A stretch of DNA of 64,000 nt from Bacteroidales bacterium (lineage in GTDB: Bacteria > Bacteroidota > Bacteroidia > Bacteroidales > UBA1556), in the NCBI GenBank assembly GCA_023146135.1, contig JAGLCR010000007.1, positions 78,810 through 142,809 of the forward strand, given 5' to 3'. The position numbers were made by a program, and so were the translations under genes. This document shows, piece after piece, positions 35,942 to 44,801 of this stretch. Positions within the stretch are counted from its first letter, which is position 1, and every line of letters begins with the position of its first letter. A model generated the notes under the pieces. The model was not told the DNA's origin. It was given only the letters and a program-made list of their open reading frames with translations, and made no database searches.

Positions 35942-37527
35942 TTTACTTTTTTGATTTTAAGTTTCTGACCAACTTTAATATTTCGAGCATTTTCAATTTT
36001 ATTCCATCGAAGAATATCATCTGAACTTACACCAGGATACTTTTTGGCAATGGTATAAGGTGATTCTCCAGAGCGCACGGTATACCAAAAGAAATCCTTA
36101 CCCAAGGGTTCTTCTTTTTTAGGTGCTCGGCTTGCTGTTTGTGATGATGATACTGATTTGCCAACACGCTTTTGTTTTTGCTCAAAACTCATTGCATCGA
36201 TACCACTGTAATAAGAGGCTTTATTCTCAGGAACATAGATTTTCAATTTTTTGCCTAGCTTCAGTCTTCGAGGGTCATAAATATTATTCCAATCTTCAAT
36301 TTGCCGTACTTTCACACCATACCAAGAAGCGATATAGCCTAAATTATCGCCCGATTTAATAGTGTAGTGCATCAGCTTACTATTGTCGGGTGGTAGCTCG
36401 GGCTCATAACGAGCATAGTGCCGCCCTTTTGCTGCAGGAGGAAGTACTACAGGCTTTTTTAGGTCAAATAAAATGGTATCTTTATAATGATAAATTGAAT
36501 CTTCCAATTCGTTGAATTTTGCTAAGCTTCCTACAGGCAAGTAAATATGAAAAATCTCGTTAACGGCAGGTACAATATCAAATTTATACTTGGGATTTAG
36601 ATATCGTAATTCTTCAATTGGAATATCTAAGAGGTCTTGGATTTGTACAAAGTGTAAACGTTGTGAAACTGCAATGGTGTCAATTTCAATGGTAAATTTC
36701 CATTGTGGCTTCACAATATGTAGTTCTTTCGAAAACTGAATAAGCATACTCGCTGCCGTAAAGGCGGGTACTATATCACGCCCATAATCAGGTAATGAAT
36801 TATAAATACTGTCAAAAATCAATTGATTATTATTTCTACGTATGGCTTTATTAACGTTTGTAGGTCCACATGCAAAAGCGGCTATGGCCAAGTCCCAGTT
36901 TTTATATAAGTCGTAGTAACTCTTAAGTTCTTTTGCTGCAGCCTTACTGGCTTGCGATACATCACGACGTTCATCCACATAGGAGTCAACTCGTAGTCCT
37001 TGTCGACGAGCATTAGCATACATTAATTGCCAAATACCACCCGCTCCCAATTTGTTTGTGGCATTTATATTTAGGCAAGACAATGCTAGCGGAAGGTTTT
37101 TTAACACTAATGGAATACCTTCTTCTTGTAATGCTTCTTCAAAAATAGGACTCAAGTAATCGTTGTATGCGAGAGCAATTCCAACATTATTACTTTTTAA
37201 GTAGGAGTTCAAAATTTCTTCAACCCAGATAGAGTTTTGGAGTGAAATTTTGGACTCTAATTTGTTATAATACACTAGATACTTATCAGCTGTTAGCCCT
37301 AAATAGTTTTCATTTTCAGCAGAGGCTTTTGTGTTACCATCTGATAGATGCTGTTTGATTACCCAATTGTTTTTTAGAGAGTCTTGATTTGTGCTCCAAA
37401 ATTGAAAATAATAATCTTCTTTAACACCACTTTTTTCAGAGGTGTTTTTTTGTGCATTTCCAAATGCAACAAAGAATAATAGTAATATACTTAATAAACT
37501 GTATTTCAATGTATAGTAGCTTTTCAA
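35938..37527 (-). CDS. LysM protein with degenerate lytic transglycosylase domain (MltD-like)
   Basis: The 529-residue exported protein (signal to about 25, FVAFGNAQ) has an SLT-like domain at about 115-260 and two LysM repeats at about 385-430 and 480-526 (YTIKSGDNLGYIASWYGV, YTVRSGESPYTIAKKYPGV). The SLT motif reads LPLALSCLNINATNKLGAGGIWQLM. Aligned with the MltD pattern ESAF-x6-AxGxxGxWQ from the GIWQ end, the catalytic Glu position is Leu149. The protein probably binds peptidoglycan without cutting it. It leads the SGNH-SGNH-MBOAT operon, suggesting a scaffold for an O-acetylation machine. Confidence 0.85.
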   Translation of the reverse strand: MKSYYTLKYSLLSILLLFFVAFGNAQKNTSEKSGVKEDYYFQFWSTNQDSLKNNWVIKQHLSDGNTKASAENENYLGLTADKYLVYYNKLESKISLQNSIWVEEILNSYLKSNNVGIALAYNDYLSPIFEEALQEEGIPLVLKNLPLALSCLNINATNKLGAGGIWQLMYANARRQGLRVDSYVDERRDVSQASKAAAKELKSYYDLYKNWDLAIAAFACGPTNVNKAIRRNNNQLIFDSIYNSLPDYGRDIVPAFTAASMLIQFSKELHIVKPQWKFTIEIDTIAVSQRLHFVQIQDLLDIPIEELRYLNPKYKFDIVPAVNEIFHIYLPVGSLAKFNELEDSIYHYKDTILFDLKKPVVLPPAAKGRHYARYEPELPPDNSKLMHYTIKSGDNLGYIASWYGVKVRQIEDWNNIYDPRRLKLGKKLKIYVPENKASYYSGIDAMSFEQKQKRVGKSVSSSQTASRAPKKEEPLGKDFFWYTVRSGESPYTIAKKYPGVSSDDILRWNKIENARNIKVGQKLKIKKVK

Positions 37528-37746
37528 AATTATAGGAAATTCCTTAAAAATAATGGCTAAAAGTATCTATAATTAGTTCATTCAAAAGAATTGATTTTTA
37601 TAGTTTTTCAACAACCTAAACTTGATATTTTTCATCCTAAATAATTGGTGTAATATTTAGCATGTTTTGTGTATATAAATATAAGGCTAAGCGAAAACAA
37701 TTTTCCTTAGTTTTGCATCATACACATAAATTACTAGTTTGTATAT

Positions 37747-39102
37747 ATGAAGAAACTTTTATTCATTGCATCCGTTTTATTATTAGTCACACAGGCTTGT
37801 GTTACCTCACGTAGTTTATCTAAAAAAGGTACAAAACTTGAAGAAGCTGGGCAATATACTGCTGCTGCTGACATGTATTATCAATCCATAAAAAAGAATC
37901 CTAGAAATACAAATGCTCTAATTGGAATGAACCGGACAGGGCAGCGTGTTTTGGCTGATTACCTCCAAGTATTTTCCAAGTATGCTTTGGCAGAGGATTA
38001 TAAAAGAGCAACTTATGCGTATATTGATGCTATAACTTATCAGCAAAAAATAAAGGAAATAAATATTGATTTGAAGATCCCTCCAAAACATGAAGATAAG
38101 TATGAAGAGGTAAAATTGGCATATATTTCTAATTTATATGAGGACGGTTTAAAGTTTATTTCCTTAGAGGAGTTTACCAAAGCAGAGGAAAACTTCAACG
38201 AAGTATATAAATTTAGTCAGAACTATAAGGATGTTGCGGAATTGAGAAACATTGCTTTCCTAGAGCCATTTTATCGTAAAGCAGAAAGATTAAAGGATGA
38301 AAAGCAGTACCGTGAGTCCTATAATATCTATGCTAAAATATTGGATCGTGTTGGAAATTATAAGGAAACAAGAGATCATCAGGAATATGTGCTAAGAAAA
38401 GGTCAAATACCAATTGCGTTGTCGAGTGTAAAAACCGGTAGATATCGAGCTTATGCAAAAAGCTTTAAGCAATATGTGCTGAGTGCGATAATGGATATCA
38501 ACGACCCGTTTATTCGCATTGTTGATCGTGACGATATTGATAAAGTACTGCAAGAGCAGGATCTAGCACTAAGTGGTAGAGTAAATTCAGATCAACAGGT
38601 AGAAGTTGGTGAAATTGCGGGAGCCAAATATGCCGTTGTTTTTGATGTGCCTAGTTATGGGATAGTAGAACGACCTCTACGAAAACGTAGCAAGCCGGCT
38701 TTTGAACAATATACTGAGAAATACTATGATAAAGCTGAAGGTAAAACTTCTTATAAAACACTTTATCGAAAAAAAACCTATAGTTTGTATTCAGCATTTC
38801 GAAAGGTTACAATGTCGATTAGCTATAGAATTATTTCGTTAAGTACAGGCGAAGTAATGGGAACTGATATAATAACAAAGGCATATGAATCAGAGGTATT
38901 ATATGCAGTATATTCTGGAAATAAATCGAGATTATATCCAAGCAACGATGGTCATGTGAGCACTTCTAGATCCGAATATAATAGTTTGCAGAGGTTGTTT
39001 AAAGGGAATCGTAAACTAGCTTCTCGCGAGGAACTTACTGCCGAAATATATCAAATATCGAGTAAATTAACAGCTGAGAAAATCGTTAAAAAATTCCAAT
39101 AA
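37747..39102 (+). CDS. TPR lipoprotein with CsgG/LpoB-like domain
   Basis: The 451-residue lipoprotein (LVTQAC, lipidated Cys18) starts with TPR-like helices (about 25-215: GTKLEEAGQYTAAADMYYQSI, KAEENFNEVYKFSQNYKDV). The C-terminal half has FIRIVDRDDIDKVLQEQDLALSGRVN and AGAKYAVVFDVPSYG, the pattern of CsgG/LpoB-like periplasmic proteins. It is the first of three envelope lipoprotein genes and overlaps the next by one base (TAATG). A -7 element TAGTTTTG is at 37708-37715. Role unknown, likely at the inner face of the outer membrane. Confidence 0.75.
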   Translation: MKKLLFIASVLLLVTQACVTSRSLSKKGTKLEEAGQYTAAADMYYQSIKKNPRNTNALIGMNRTGQRVLADYLQVFSKYALAEDYKRATYAYIDAITYQQKIKEINIDLKIPPKHEDKYEEVKLAYISNLYEDGLKFISLEEFTKAEENFNEVYKFSQNYKDVAELRNIAFLEPFYRKAERLKDEKQYRESYNIYAKILDRVGNYKETRDHQEYVLRKGQIPIALSSVKTGRYRAYAKSFKQYVLSAIMDINDPFIRIVDRDDIDKVLQEQDLALSGRVNSDQQVEVGEIAGAKYAVVFDVPSYGIVERPLRKRSKPAFEQYTEKYYDKAEGKTSYKTLYRKKTYSLYSAFRKVTMSISYRIISLSTGEVMGTDIITKAYESEVLYAVYSGNKSRLYPSNDGHVSTSRSEYNSLQRLFKGNRKLASREELTAEIYQISSKLTAEKIVKKFQ

Positions 39103-40475
39103 TGATCAAGCATTTTATTTTCATTTCTATCATTATTCTTTTGTCTGCTTGCGGGGCTTCTAAACTGGCCAAGCAGCGAGCTTTGGAGATGGAAGCTGCT
39201 CCCTCTTGGGTAAAATCTCGCCCAACAACAAGTATATATTATGTTGGAATTGGCAAGGTTAGCAAACTGAGTGATCCAGAGGATTATCAAGCTATTGCTA
39301 AAAGAGCGGCACTTAATGATTTGGCCTCAGAAATAAGTGTTAATATTCAGTCAAATAGTCTTATGTCGTCCTATGAAGATAATGCCGGCTATAAATCAGA
39401 ATTTACGCGATATATTCAAATGGAGATGACCAAAGATTTGGCTGGTTATCAAATGCAAGCTGATTTCGAAACCCAAGATCAGTATATGATTTATTATCGC
39501 TTATCGAAAGTTAAATGGGCTGAAATACAAGCAAAGCGGAAAGCAGATGCTGCTAGCAAAGCGGAAAATCTATTTTTGCAAGGACAAAAAGAAAAGCAAG
39601 AACTTAACTATGCTGCTGCCATAAAATCCTATTTGAATAGCCTTTTGGAATTGAAAAAGTATTGGAATGAAGCTGTATACTATAATGTGAATGATGAAAA
39701 ACGACGTCTTGATTTAGATATTAGACAGAAATTAACTGAAACACTTGCCGATATTCAATTGGTAGTTAAATCTGCCAAAATTGATATTAATTTTCAAAAT
39801 CATTTTAAGAATAATCTTCAAATAGAAGTTGTAAATAGCAAAGGTCAGTTGTTAAAGAATTTTCCCATTAAGATAAGTTATCGTAAAGTGTCAATCCCTT
39901 TCCAGACTGAGATTTATTCCTCAAAGCAAACTTTGAATTTGGTAATTGAAAACGTGATGTATAAGCCTAATTCAATGTATGTGATTATCGAGATTCAAAA
40001 GAATAAAGCTTTACCAATTAAAATAGAAAATAAGTGGTTTTTGAAGTTTGTTAATGATGCTTTTCAAGTAAACCCTATTGAAGTGCCCATTAATTATCTG
40101 CTTCCAAAAATTTATATTGATGATCAAAACAATCAATCTACCTATTATCATTACTTAAAAGACGCTATTCAACAATCATTTGCAAAACAGCATTATGGGT
40201 TGGTGTTTTCAAAGGAAACCGCAGATTTAATATTTAATATTAAATCTCATGAATCAGTATCTAACACTGATTCACAAGTAAAAACGGCTAACTTATCTTA
40301 TTCCATTGAAGTAAAAAACCAAAAGAAGAATAAGCTTGTTTATACATTTTCTTCAGAAACATATAAAGGAGTAGCTTATACAGCTGAGTCGGCAAAAGAA
40401 AAGGCTTATATAAAAGCATCGGAAGATGTAAACGATAATTCATTTAAGAAACTATTGCAGGAAATAAGAAAGTAG
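39102..40475 (+). CDS. LPP20-family lipoprotein
   Basis: The 457-residue lipoprotein (LLSACGASK, lipidated Cys17) carries an LPP20-like domain at about 30-150: PSWVKSRPTTSIYYVGIGKVSK followed by AIAKRAALNDLASEISVNIQS. The rest (about 170-457) has a coiled region with KADAASKAENLFLQGQKEKQELN and a C-terminal part resembling a LPP20/DUF400-like second copy. LPP20 proteins are outer-membrane lipoproteins of unknown function. Its start codon overlaps the stop of the CsgG-like gene, so expression is coupled. Confidence 0.8.
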   Translation: MIKHFIFISIIILLSACGASKLAKQRALEMEAAPSWVKSRPTTSIYYVGIGKVSKLSDPEDYQAIAKRAALNDLASEISVNIQSNSLMSSYEDNAGYKSEFTRYIQMEMTKDLAGYQMQADFETQDQYMIYYRLSKVKWAEIQAKRKADAASKAENLFLQGQKEKQELNYAAAIKSYLNSLLELKKYWNEAVYYNVNDEKRRLDLDIRQKLTETLADIQLVVKSAKIDINFQNHFKNNLQIEVVNSKGQLLKNFPIKISYRKVSIPFQTEIYSSKQTLNLVIENVMYKPNSMYVIIEIQKNKALPIKIENKWFLKFVNDAFQVNPIEVPINYLLPKIYIDDQNNQSTYYHYLKDAIQQSFAKQHYGLVFSKETADLIFNIKSHESVSNTDSQVKTANLSYSIEVKNQKKNKLVYTFSSETYKGVAYTAESAKEKAYIKASEDVNDNSFKKLLQEIRK

Positions 40476-40525
40476 TAATAGTTCATGGAGAGAATTTCGT
40501 CAACTTATTGCTTTTGGCCTATTAA

Positions 40526-40557
40526 TTGCATTAGTCAAGAAACATTGATTAACTTTG
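40526..40557 (+). promoter_or_regulatory. Promoter TTG-N21-TAACTTTG
   Basis: TTG at 40526-40528 and TAACTTTG at 40550-40557 match the Bacteroidota -33/-7 pattern with 21 bases between. The LPP20-like gene starts 46 bases downstream, so it can be expressed apart from the two genes before it. Confidence 0.6.
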
Positions 40558-40603
40558 TAGCACAAACTAAGAACAAAACAATAAATAACTAAATATTACA
40601 ATT

Positions 40604-41197
40604 ATGAAAAATTTTACAACTAGAATAAGCCTTATAGCGATGCTCGTTATTAGCGCTTTTGTTATTTCCTCTTGTGGAGGGTCAAAAAAAATAGATAAGG
40701 ATACTGCAGAACGTACTGGTGGCTTCCATGAATTAACACTTCCTTGCGCTGATAAGGGCAAAAGTGACAAAAAGTTTTTTAGAGCAAGCAGTGTAGGTCA
40801 CAGTCGTGATTTGGCAACCTCTCGCGAGAAAGCTTTGTTAATGACTAAACAACGTTTAGCTACTTTAATTAATTCAACCCTAAAGTCGGTAACAGAACGT
40901 TATGCCAACGAAATGGATGCAGGTCAAGGCGGAGAATTTTCTCAAACTTTTGAAAACCTTACTCGCGATGTAGTAAAGCAACAACTATCTGATGTAATAA
41001 TTATTTGTGAGAAAACTGGTCAAAAAGACGATGGTTCTTACGAAACATACATGGCCATAGAAATGGATAAGGATGTTATACTCAAAGGAATTAATGCAGG
41101 AATTTCACGAGATAAGAAAATGGAAGTGCTTTATGATAAAGAGCGTTTCAAGAAAACTTATGAAGATGAAATGACTAAGATGGGTGGAGGAAACTAG
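40604..41197 (+). CDS. Small LPP20-like lipoprotein
   Basis: The 197-residue lipoprotein (VISSCGGSKK, lipidated Cys24) has an LPP20-type central stretch: FFRASSVGHSRDLATSREKALLMTKQRLATLINSTLKS and YETYMAIEMDKDVILKGI. The region about 50-180 is the domain. It follows the larger LPP20 gene by 128 bases and has its own promoter and terminator, so it may be much more strongly expressed. The pairing of two LPP20-type proteins with a CsgG-like protein suggests they form one envelope complex. Confidence 0.8.
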   Translation: MKNFTTRISLIAMLVISAFVISSCGGSKKIDKDTAERTGGFHELTLPCADKGKSDKKFFRASSVGHSRDLATSREKALLMTKQRLATLINSTLKSVTERYANEMDAGQGGEFSQTFENLTRDVVKQQLSDVIIICEKTGQKDDGSYETYMAIEMDKDVILKGINAGISRDKKMEVLYDKERFKKTYEDEMTKMGGGN

Positions 41198-41217
41198 ACT
41201 TAAGTCAATATGAATCA

Positions 41218-41247
41218 AAAAGCTCTCCCAAAAGGAGAGCTTTTTTA
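41218..41247 (+). terminator. Rho-independent terminator after the LPP20-like gene
   Basis: AAAGCTCTCC (41219-41228) pairs with GGAGAGCTTT (41234-41243), loop CAAAA, followed by TTT. It separates the lipoprotein cluster from the sigma-factor cassette. Confidence 0.9.
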
Positions 41248-41536
41248 ATATACATACCTGAGCAATTGTTGTTTAGTATCCCCTACTATCCGTAAAAAAT
41301 CGTTTTGGAATAAATTATTATATCTTTAATCAACCTTTTTAGTAGTTTCGTTGTCTAACAAAAACATTTGATTTTATCAATTGTTTTTGGGCTGATTTGA
41401 AGGCTTTATGAGGTCTTTTTTTGGCGAGTGGTAATTAATTTAGATTTATTAATTTGATAAATATAGTATTTAAGGTGCTTAGAAGTGAGTTTTCAGGCAA
41501 CCTTTTTAATGTATATTTATCTTTGGAGAAGATTTG
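41248..41536 (+). promoter_or_regulatory. Upstream region of sigma-factor cassette 1
   Basis: About 290 bases without a gene. A -7 element TATCTTTG at 41518-41525 stands 11 bases before the sigma ATG. I see no good -33 TTTG, which could mean that the promoter is read by a specific sigma factor rather than the housekeeping one. Autoregulation by the cassette's own sigma factor is possible but not shown. Confidence 0.4.
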
Positions 41537-42088
41537 ATGAGTATTGAGACAAAGATACTTGAGGGTTGTGTAAATGATGAACGTGGAGCTCAAGAGCAGC
41601 TTTACCGACATTTTGCACCCACAATGTTAGGTATTTGTCTGAGGTACACCAAGTCGTATGACGAAGCTAGTGATGTAATGCAAGAAGGCTTTATTAAAGT
41701 TTTTGGAAACATCAAACGCTTCCGACAAGAGGGTTCTTTTGAGGGTTGGATAAAGCGTATTATGGTTAATACTGCTTTAAACCATTATCATAAAGCACAA
41801 AAGTTGAATTCGCATCGTAATATCGATGAGGTTCGTGAAACAGACATTATTGAAGATGATGCTCCTGTGACAAAAACCCGCTTTTCGCAAAAGGAAATGC
41901 TAGATGCTATACAAAAGCTTCCTCAAGGTTATAGTTCTGTTTTTAATTTGTATGTATTTGAAAAATATAAACATAAAGATATAGCAGAAATATTAAACAT
42001 TTCGGTAAACACCTCCAAATCGCAATTATCGAAGGCGAGGATTTACTTGAAAAAGCTTCTTGCTCAAATAGAGAAAGAACGAAAATAA
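41537..42088 (+). CDS. ECF-type RNA polymerase sigma factor (cassette 1)
   Basis: The 183-residue protein has region 2 (about 22-90: GAQEQLYRHFAPTMLGICLRY, DVMQEGFIKVFGNI, GSFEGWIKRIMVNTALNHYHK) and region 4 (about 120-175: LPQGYSSVFNLYVFEKYKHKDIAEILNISVNTSKSQLSKAR), joined by a short linker, so it is a group 4 (ECF) sigma factor. The ATG at 41537 is preferred to the TTG just before it. It lies 12 bases before the membrane protein gene, which should hold it inactive. It is clearly paralogous to the sigma factor at 48163. Confidence 0.92.
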   Translation: MSIETKILEGCVNDERGAQEQLYRHFAPTMLGICLRYTKSYDEASDVMQEGFIKVFGNIKRFRQEGSFEGWIKRIMVNTALNHYHKAQKLNSHRNIDEVRETDIIEDDAPVTKTRFSQKEMLDAIQKLPQGYSSVFNLYVFEKYKHKDIAEILNISVNTSKSQLSKARIYLKKLLAQIEKERK

Positions 42089-42100
42089 GTATAAGAATTA

Positions 42101-43663
42101 ATGAAAGAGCATAACGAAATAGATAAATTATTTGAAGAGTCTTTGGGTAACCTTCAGGGTGAACCCTCTGCTGATTCATGGGAAACATTGGCTACTTCTC
42201 TTGATGCTTCTGCCAATGTTGTGCAGGGCAACCGGAAAAGACGTTTCTTTATTTATGCATTTATAGGCACTGTTGCTGCATTGCTTACTTATGTATTTTT
42301 CTTTAACAAGAATCATAGTCAAAATATTGACTTAAAGAAAATCCAGCAGGTAGAAGTGCCAACTAATAGTGATAAAAATAAAGCAATTGCAACAGCTCAG
42401 ATTGACGGGATACAAGACAATCAATCTAATTCAGTAGAATTGAATTATTCTGAAGCTAATAATGATGTAAGCAAAATATCACCACAAGTTAATTCTCAGC
42501 CTATTTCATCAAAATCAAATACAACTAAATCAGAATTAAACACAGTCAATAAAAATATTGAAACAAGTTCAAGCCAAGCAGTTTCGAAAGCGGTAGTTAA
42601 AAACACAGCTGTTTCTAATGCAAAACCAATACAAACTCAAGCTATTTTAGTTCCTGCTTCAACACCAAGCAATGCAAACAAAATGCAAACTAAAAATGCA
42701 GTTTACTCTCATGATATTGACTCTTCGTTGGATGTAAGTAATACACAACAACAGTTAGTTGTAACAAAGGAAGCAAGTGCTAGCCAAGGAATACAGGCCA
42801 AGAAAGTCGTGGAAAATAGTGAGGCAGATGAGAGCTCCTCTAACGCTCCTTCCCCAGGTGGAATTACGGGTATTCATAATTCTACGGGTTGGTCTTTAGG
42901 TGTTTTTGGAGGCCCAGCATATATCAATTCCAACGAAACCTTTGTTGTTGAAGAAGGTCAGCTTCTTTACCAAACAGAGAAAGAGCAAAAGATTATAACT
43001 CCCAATTTGAGTATAAACATCAATTACCACTATAATAATTGGTTTATAAGAAGTGGAATCGGCTATGCAGAATATGGTGAAAACCGTAGCTATTCCAATA
43101 AAATAGAAATGCATGACACTTCGGGCTATGCTACTCAATCCATTAATAATTATTATACTTATGACACTACGGGTTGGATTAAGGACCCTGGGAATTCTAA
43201 TGTTTTAATCCCTGTATATGATGCAATATTACATAGCGACACTGTTCATTCATGGGTCTCACAAGATAGCCTATACTATGAACACCAAAGTATTTATGCA
43301 CAAAACAGATTTCGGTATATAGAAATTCCCCTAATGCTTGGTTACGAGTTTAGATACAAAAACCTTGGTTTGGAGTTGGCAACAGGAGTTTCTGTTGGTT
43401 TTAGGGTAAATTCATCAGGAAAATTTATGGATTCAAATAATGAACTAGTAAATATTAATTCATCAAATAGTCCCTATTCGAATACTATGATGAACTATAT
43501 TATTACTATTGGAATTAATTACCATATTGGTAATAGACTGTCAATCACTGCTCAGCCTATTTACAAAACCAACTTGAACAGTATTATTAAGTCTGGTGTA
43601 GGTTCAGACATACGCTATAACAATTTAGGTGTAAACCTTGGAATAAACTACATTATTAAATAG
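42101..43663 (+). CDS. Dual-membrane anti-sigma-like protein with outer-membrane barrel (cassette 1)
   Basis: The 520-residue protein has no signal peptide. A cytoplasmic segment of about 48 residues (IDKLFEESLGNLQGEPSADSW) precedes one transmembrane helix (about 49-68). A linker of about 190 residues, rich in Ser, Asn, Lys and Gln, leads to a C-terminal domain (about 263-520) of alternating beta strands ending in LGVNLGINYIIK, typical of porin-family outer-membrane barrels. This matches dual membrane-spanning anti-sigma factors described in Bacteroides (Dma type), which link the outer membrane directly to a cytoplasmic sigma factor. Function is inferred from architecture and from the sigma gene 12 bases upstream. 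Confidence 0.78.
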   Translation: MKEHNEIDKLFEESLGNLQGEPSADSWETLATSLDASANVVQGNRKRRFFIYAFIGTVAALLTYVFFFNKNHSQNIDLKKIQQVEVPTNSDKNKAIATAQIDGIQDNQSNSVELNYSEANNDVSKISPQVNSQPISSKSNTTKSELNTVNKNIETSSSQAVSKAVVKNTAVSNAKPIQTQAILVPASTPSNANKMQTKNAVYSHDIDSSLDVSNTQQQLVVTKEASASQGIQAKKVVENSEADESSSNAPSPGGITGIHNSTGWSLGVFGGPAYINSNETFVVEEGQLLYQTEKEQKIITPNLSININYHYNNWFIRSGIGYAEYGENRSYSNKIEMHDTSGYATQSINNYYTYDTTGWIKDPGNSNVLIPVYDAILHSDTVHSWVSQDSLYYEHQSIYAQNRFRYIEIPLMLGYEFRYKNLGLELATGVSVGFRVNSSGKFMDSNNELVNINSSNSPYSNTMMNYIITIGINYHIGNRLSITAQPIYKTNLNSIIKSGVGSDIRYNNLGVNLGINYIIK

Positions 43664-43676
43664 AAGAAAGATCAAT

Positions 43677-44768
43677 ATGATTCAAACATACATACAAAAA
43701 AGCACTTTTATACTCTCCATAATTCTTCTGTTTGCAGTACCTATGCATGCACAATATTATAAGGCTAGTAAGATTAGCGAAGAGCTTATGATTGAGGTTA
43801 ATAAGCATAATGAGAGTTTGGGCAACGAAAATGATATGTTTTCCGCCTGTCCCCAAGGTGTTAGTGTTTTTGGGCAAGTTTTTCGTGGTACGCATAGCGT
43901 AGACCACGGTTTTGTTTTTCTTTATTCATACGATTCAATTAATCATACATATTCTTTCTATGACGCTACAGCAATTAAAAAATTGATTAGCTCAGATGTT
44001 AGTTATTATTATTTTGACACTGTTCCTATGGGAGAGTACACTACCATGGCCGTTTTGTCTTCAACTTTGCCCTATTCAGATCAATATGCGCCAGCCTATT
44101 TAGGCAATACCTTTTATTGGACACAAGCAGCACGTTTTATATTAAACGCGCCAGGATATAATTATCCAATTAATCTTAGCGAAGTTGAGCCTTCAAATGG
44201 GCTTAGCTCTATTTCAGGCCGAGTACTTGAAGGTACGTCTAAGTCTCCTGGAGATCCTATTGCAAACATTCCTCTTTATCTTATTGATGATAATAGTATT
44301 TTGAGGGGCTATACTTATTCTAACTCTTTGGGGAAATACTCTTTTAATAGTTTACCCTATGGTAAATACCAAGTGTATACTAATCTGATTAATTATCAGA
44401 TTAATCCTTCGGTGGCTACAACAACCATCAATGATTTAGACAAAAAGGAAATTAATATTTATATTGGCAATGGAGTTGTTACTTCATTTGAGGATGGTAG
44501 TATTAGTGATATAAAAGCCATTGTTTTCCCAAATCCAACAAGTGGAAACCTTACTTTAGAATTGAGTTTGAAGCAAGAAGAGGTCCTTAATATTAAAGTA
44601 TATAATGTATTTGGACAACAGGTTAAAACATGTTTGCTCAACACGCATTTTTTAGCTGGTTCTTATTCACAACAAATAGACCTGTCTTCTTTGTCTCAAG
44701 GTGTTTATTACCTTGTTATTGAGGATAAGTCAAAACAATATAAAGCACTTAAGATTATTAGGCAGTAG
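43677..44768 (+). CDS. T9SS-secreted protein with carboxypeptidase-regulatory-like domain (cassette 1)
   Basis: The 363-residue protein has a signal peptide (to about 25, AVPMHAQ). A domain of about 100 residues follows (SVFGQVFRGTHSVDHGFVFLYSYD to YAPAYLGNTFYWTQAARF) that recurs in the cassette 2 cargo and that I do not recognise. Next come a CnaB/carboxypeptidase-regulatory-like beta domain (about 178-265, ISGRVLEGTSKSPGDPIANIPLYLIDD) and a type A T9SS C-terminal domain (about 280-363: FPNPTSGNLTLEL, YNVFGQQV, LSQGVYYLVI). The CTD directs export through type IX secretion and surface attachment. It is 13 bases after the anti-sigma-like gene. Confidence 0.85.
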   Translation: MIQTYIQKSTFILSIILLFAVPMHAQYYKASKISEELMIEVNKHNESLGNENDMFSACPQGVSVFGQVFRGTHSVDHGFVFLYSYDSINHTYSFYDATAIKKLISSDVSYYYFDTVPMGEYTTMAVLSSTLPYSDQYAPAYLGNTFYWTQAARFILNAPGYNYPINLSEVEPSNGLSSISGRVLEGTSKSPGDPIANIPLYLIDDNSILRGYTYSNSLGKYSFNSLPYGKYQVYTNLINYQINPSVATTTINDLDKKEINIYIGNGVVTSFEDGSISDIKAIVFPNPTSGNLTLELSLKQEEVLNIKVYNVFGQQVKTCLLNTHFLAGSYSQQIDLSSLSQGVYYLVIEDKSKQYKALKIIRQ

Positions 44769-44801
44769 CACCTAGTTTTATCGAAGCTAGCTCTACCATT
44801 T

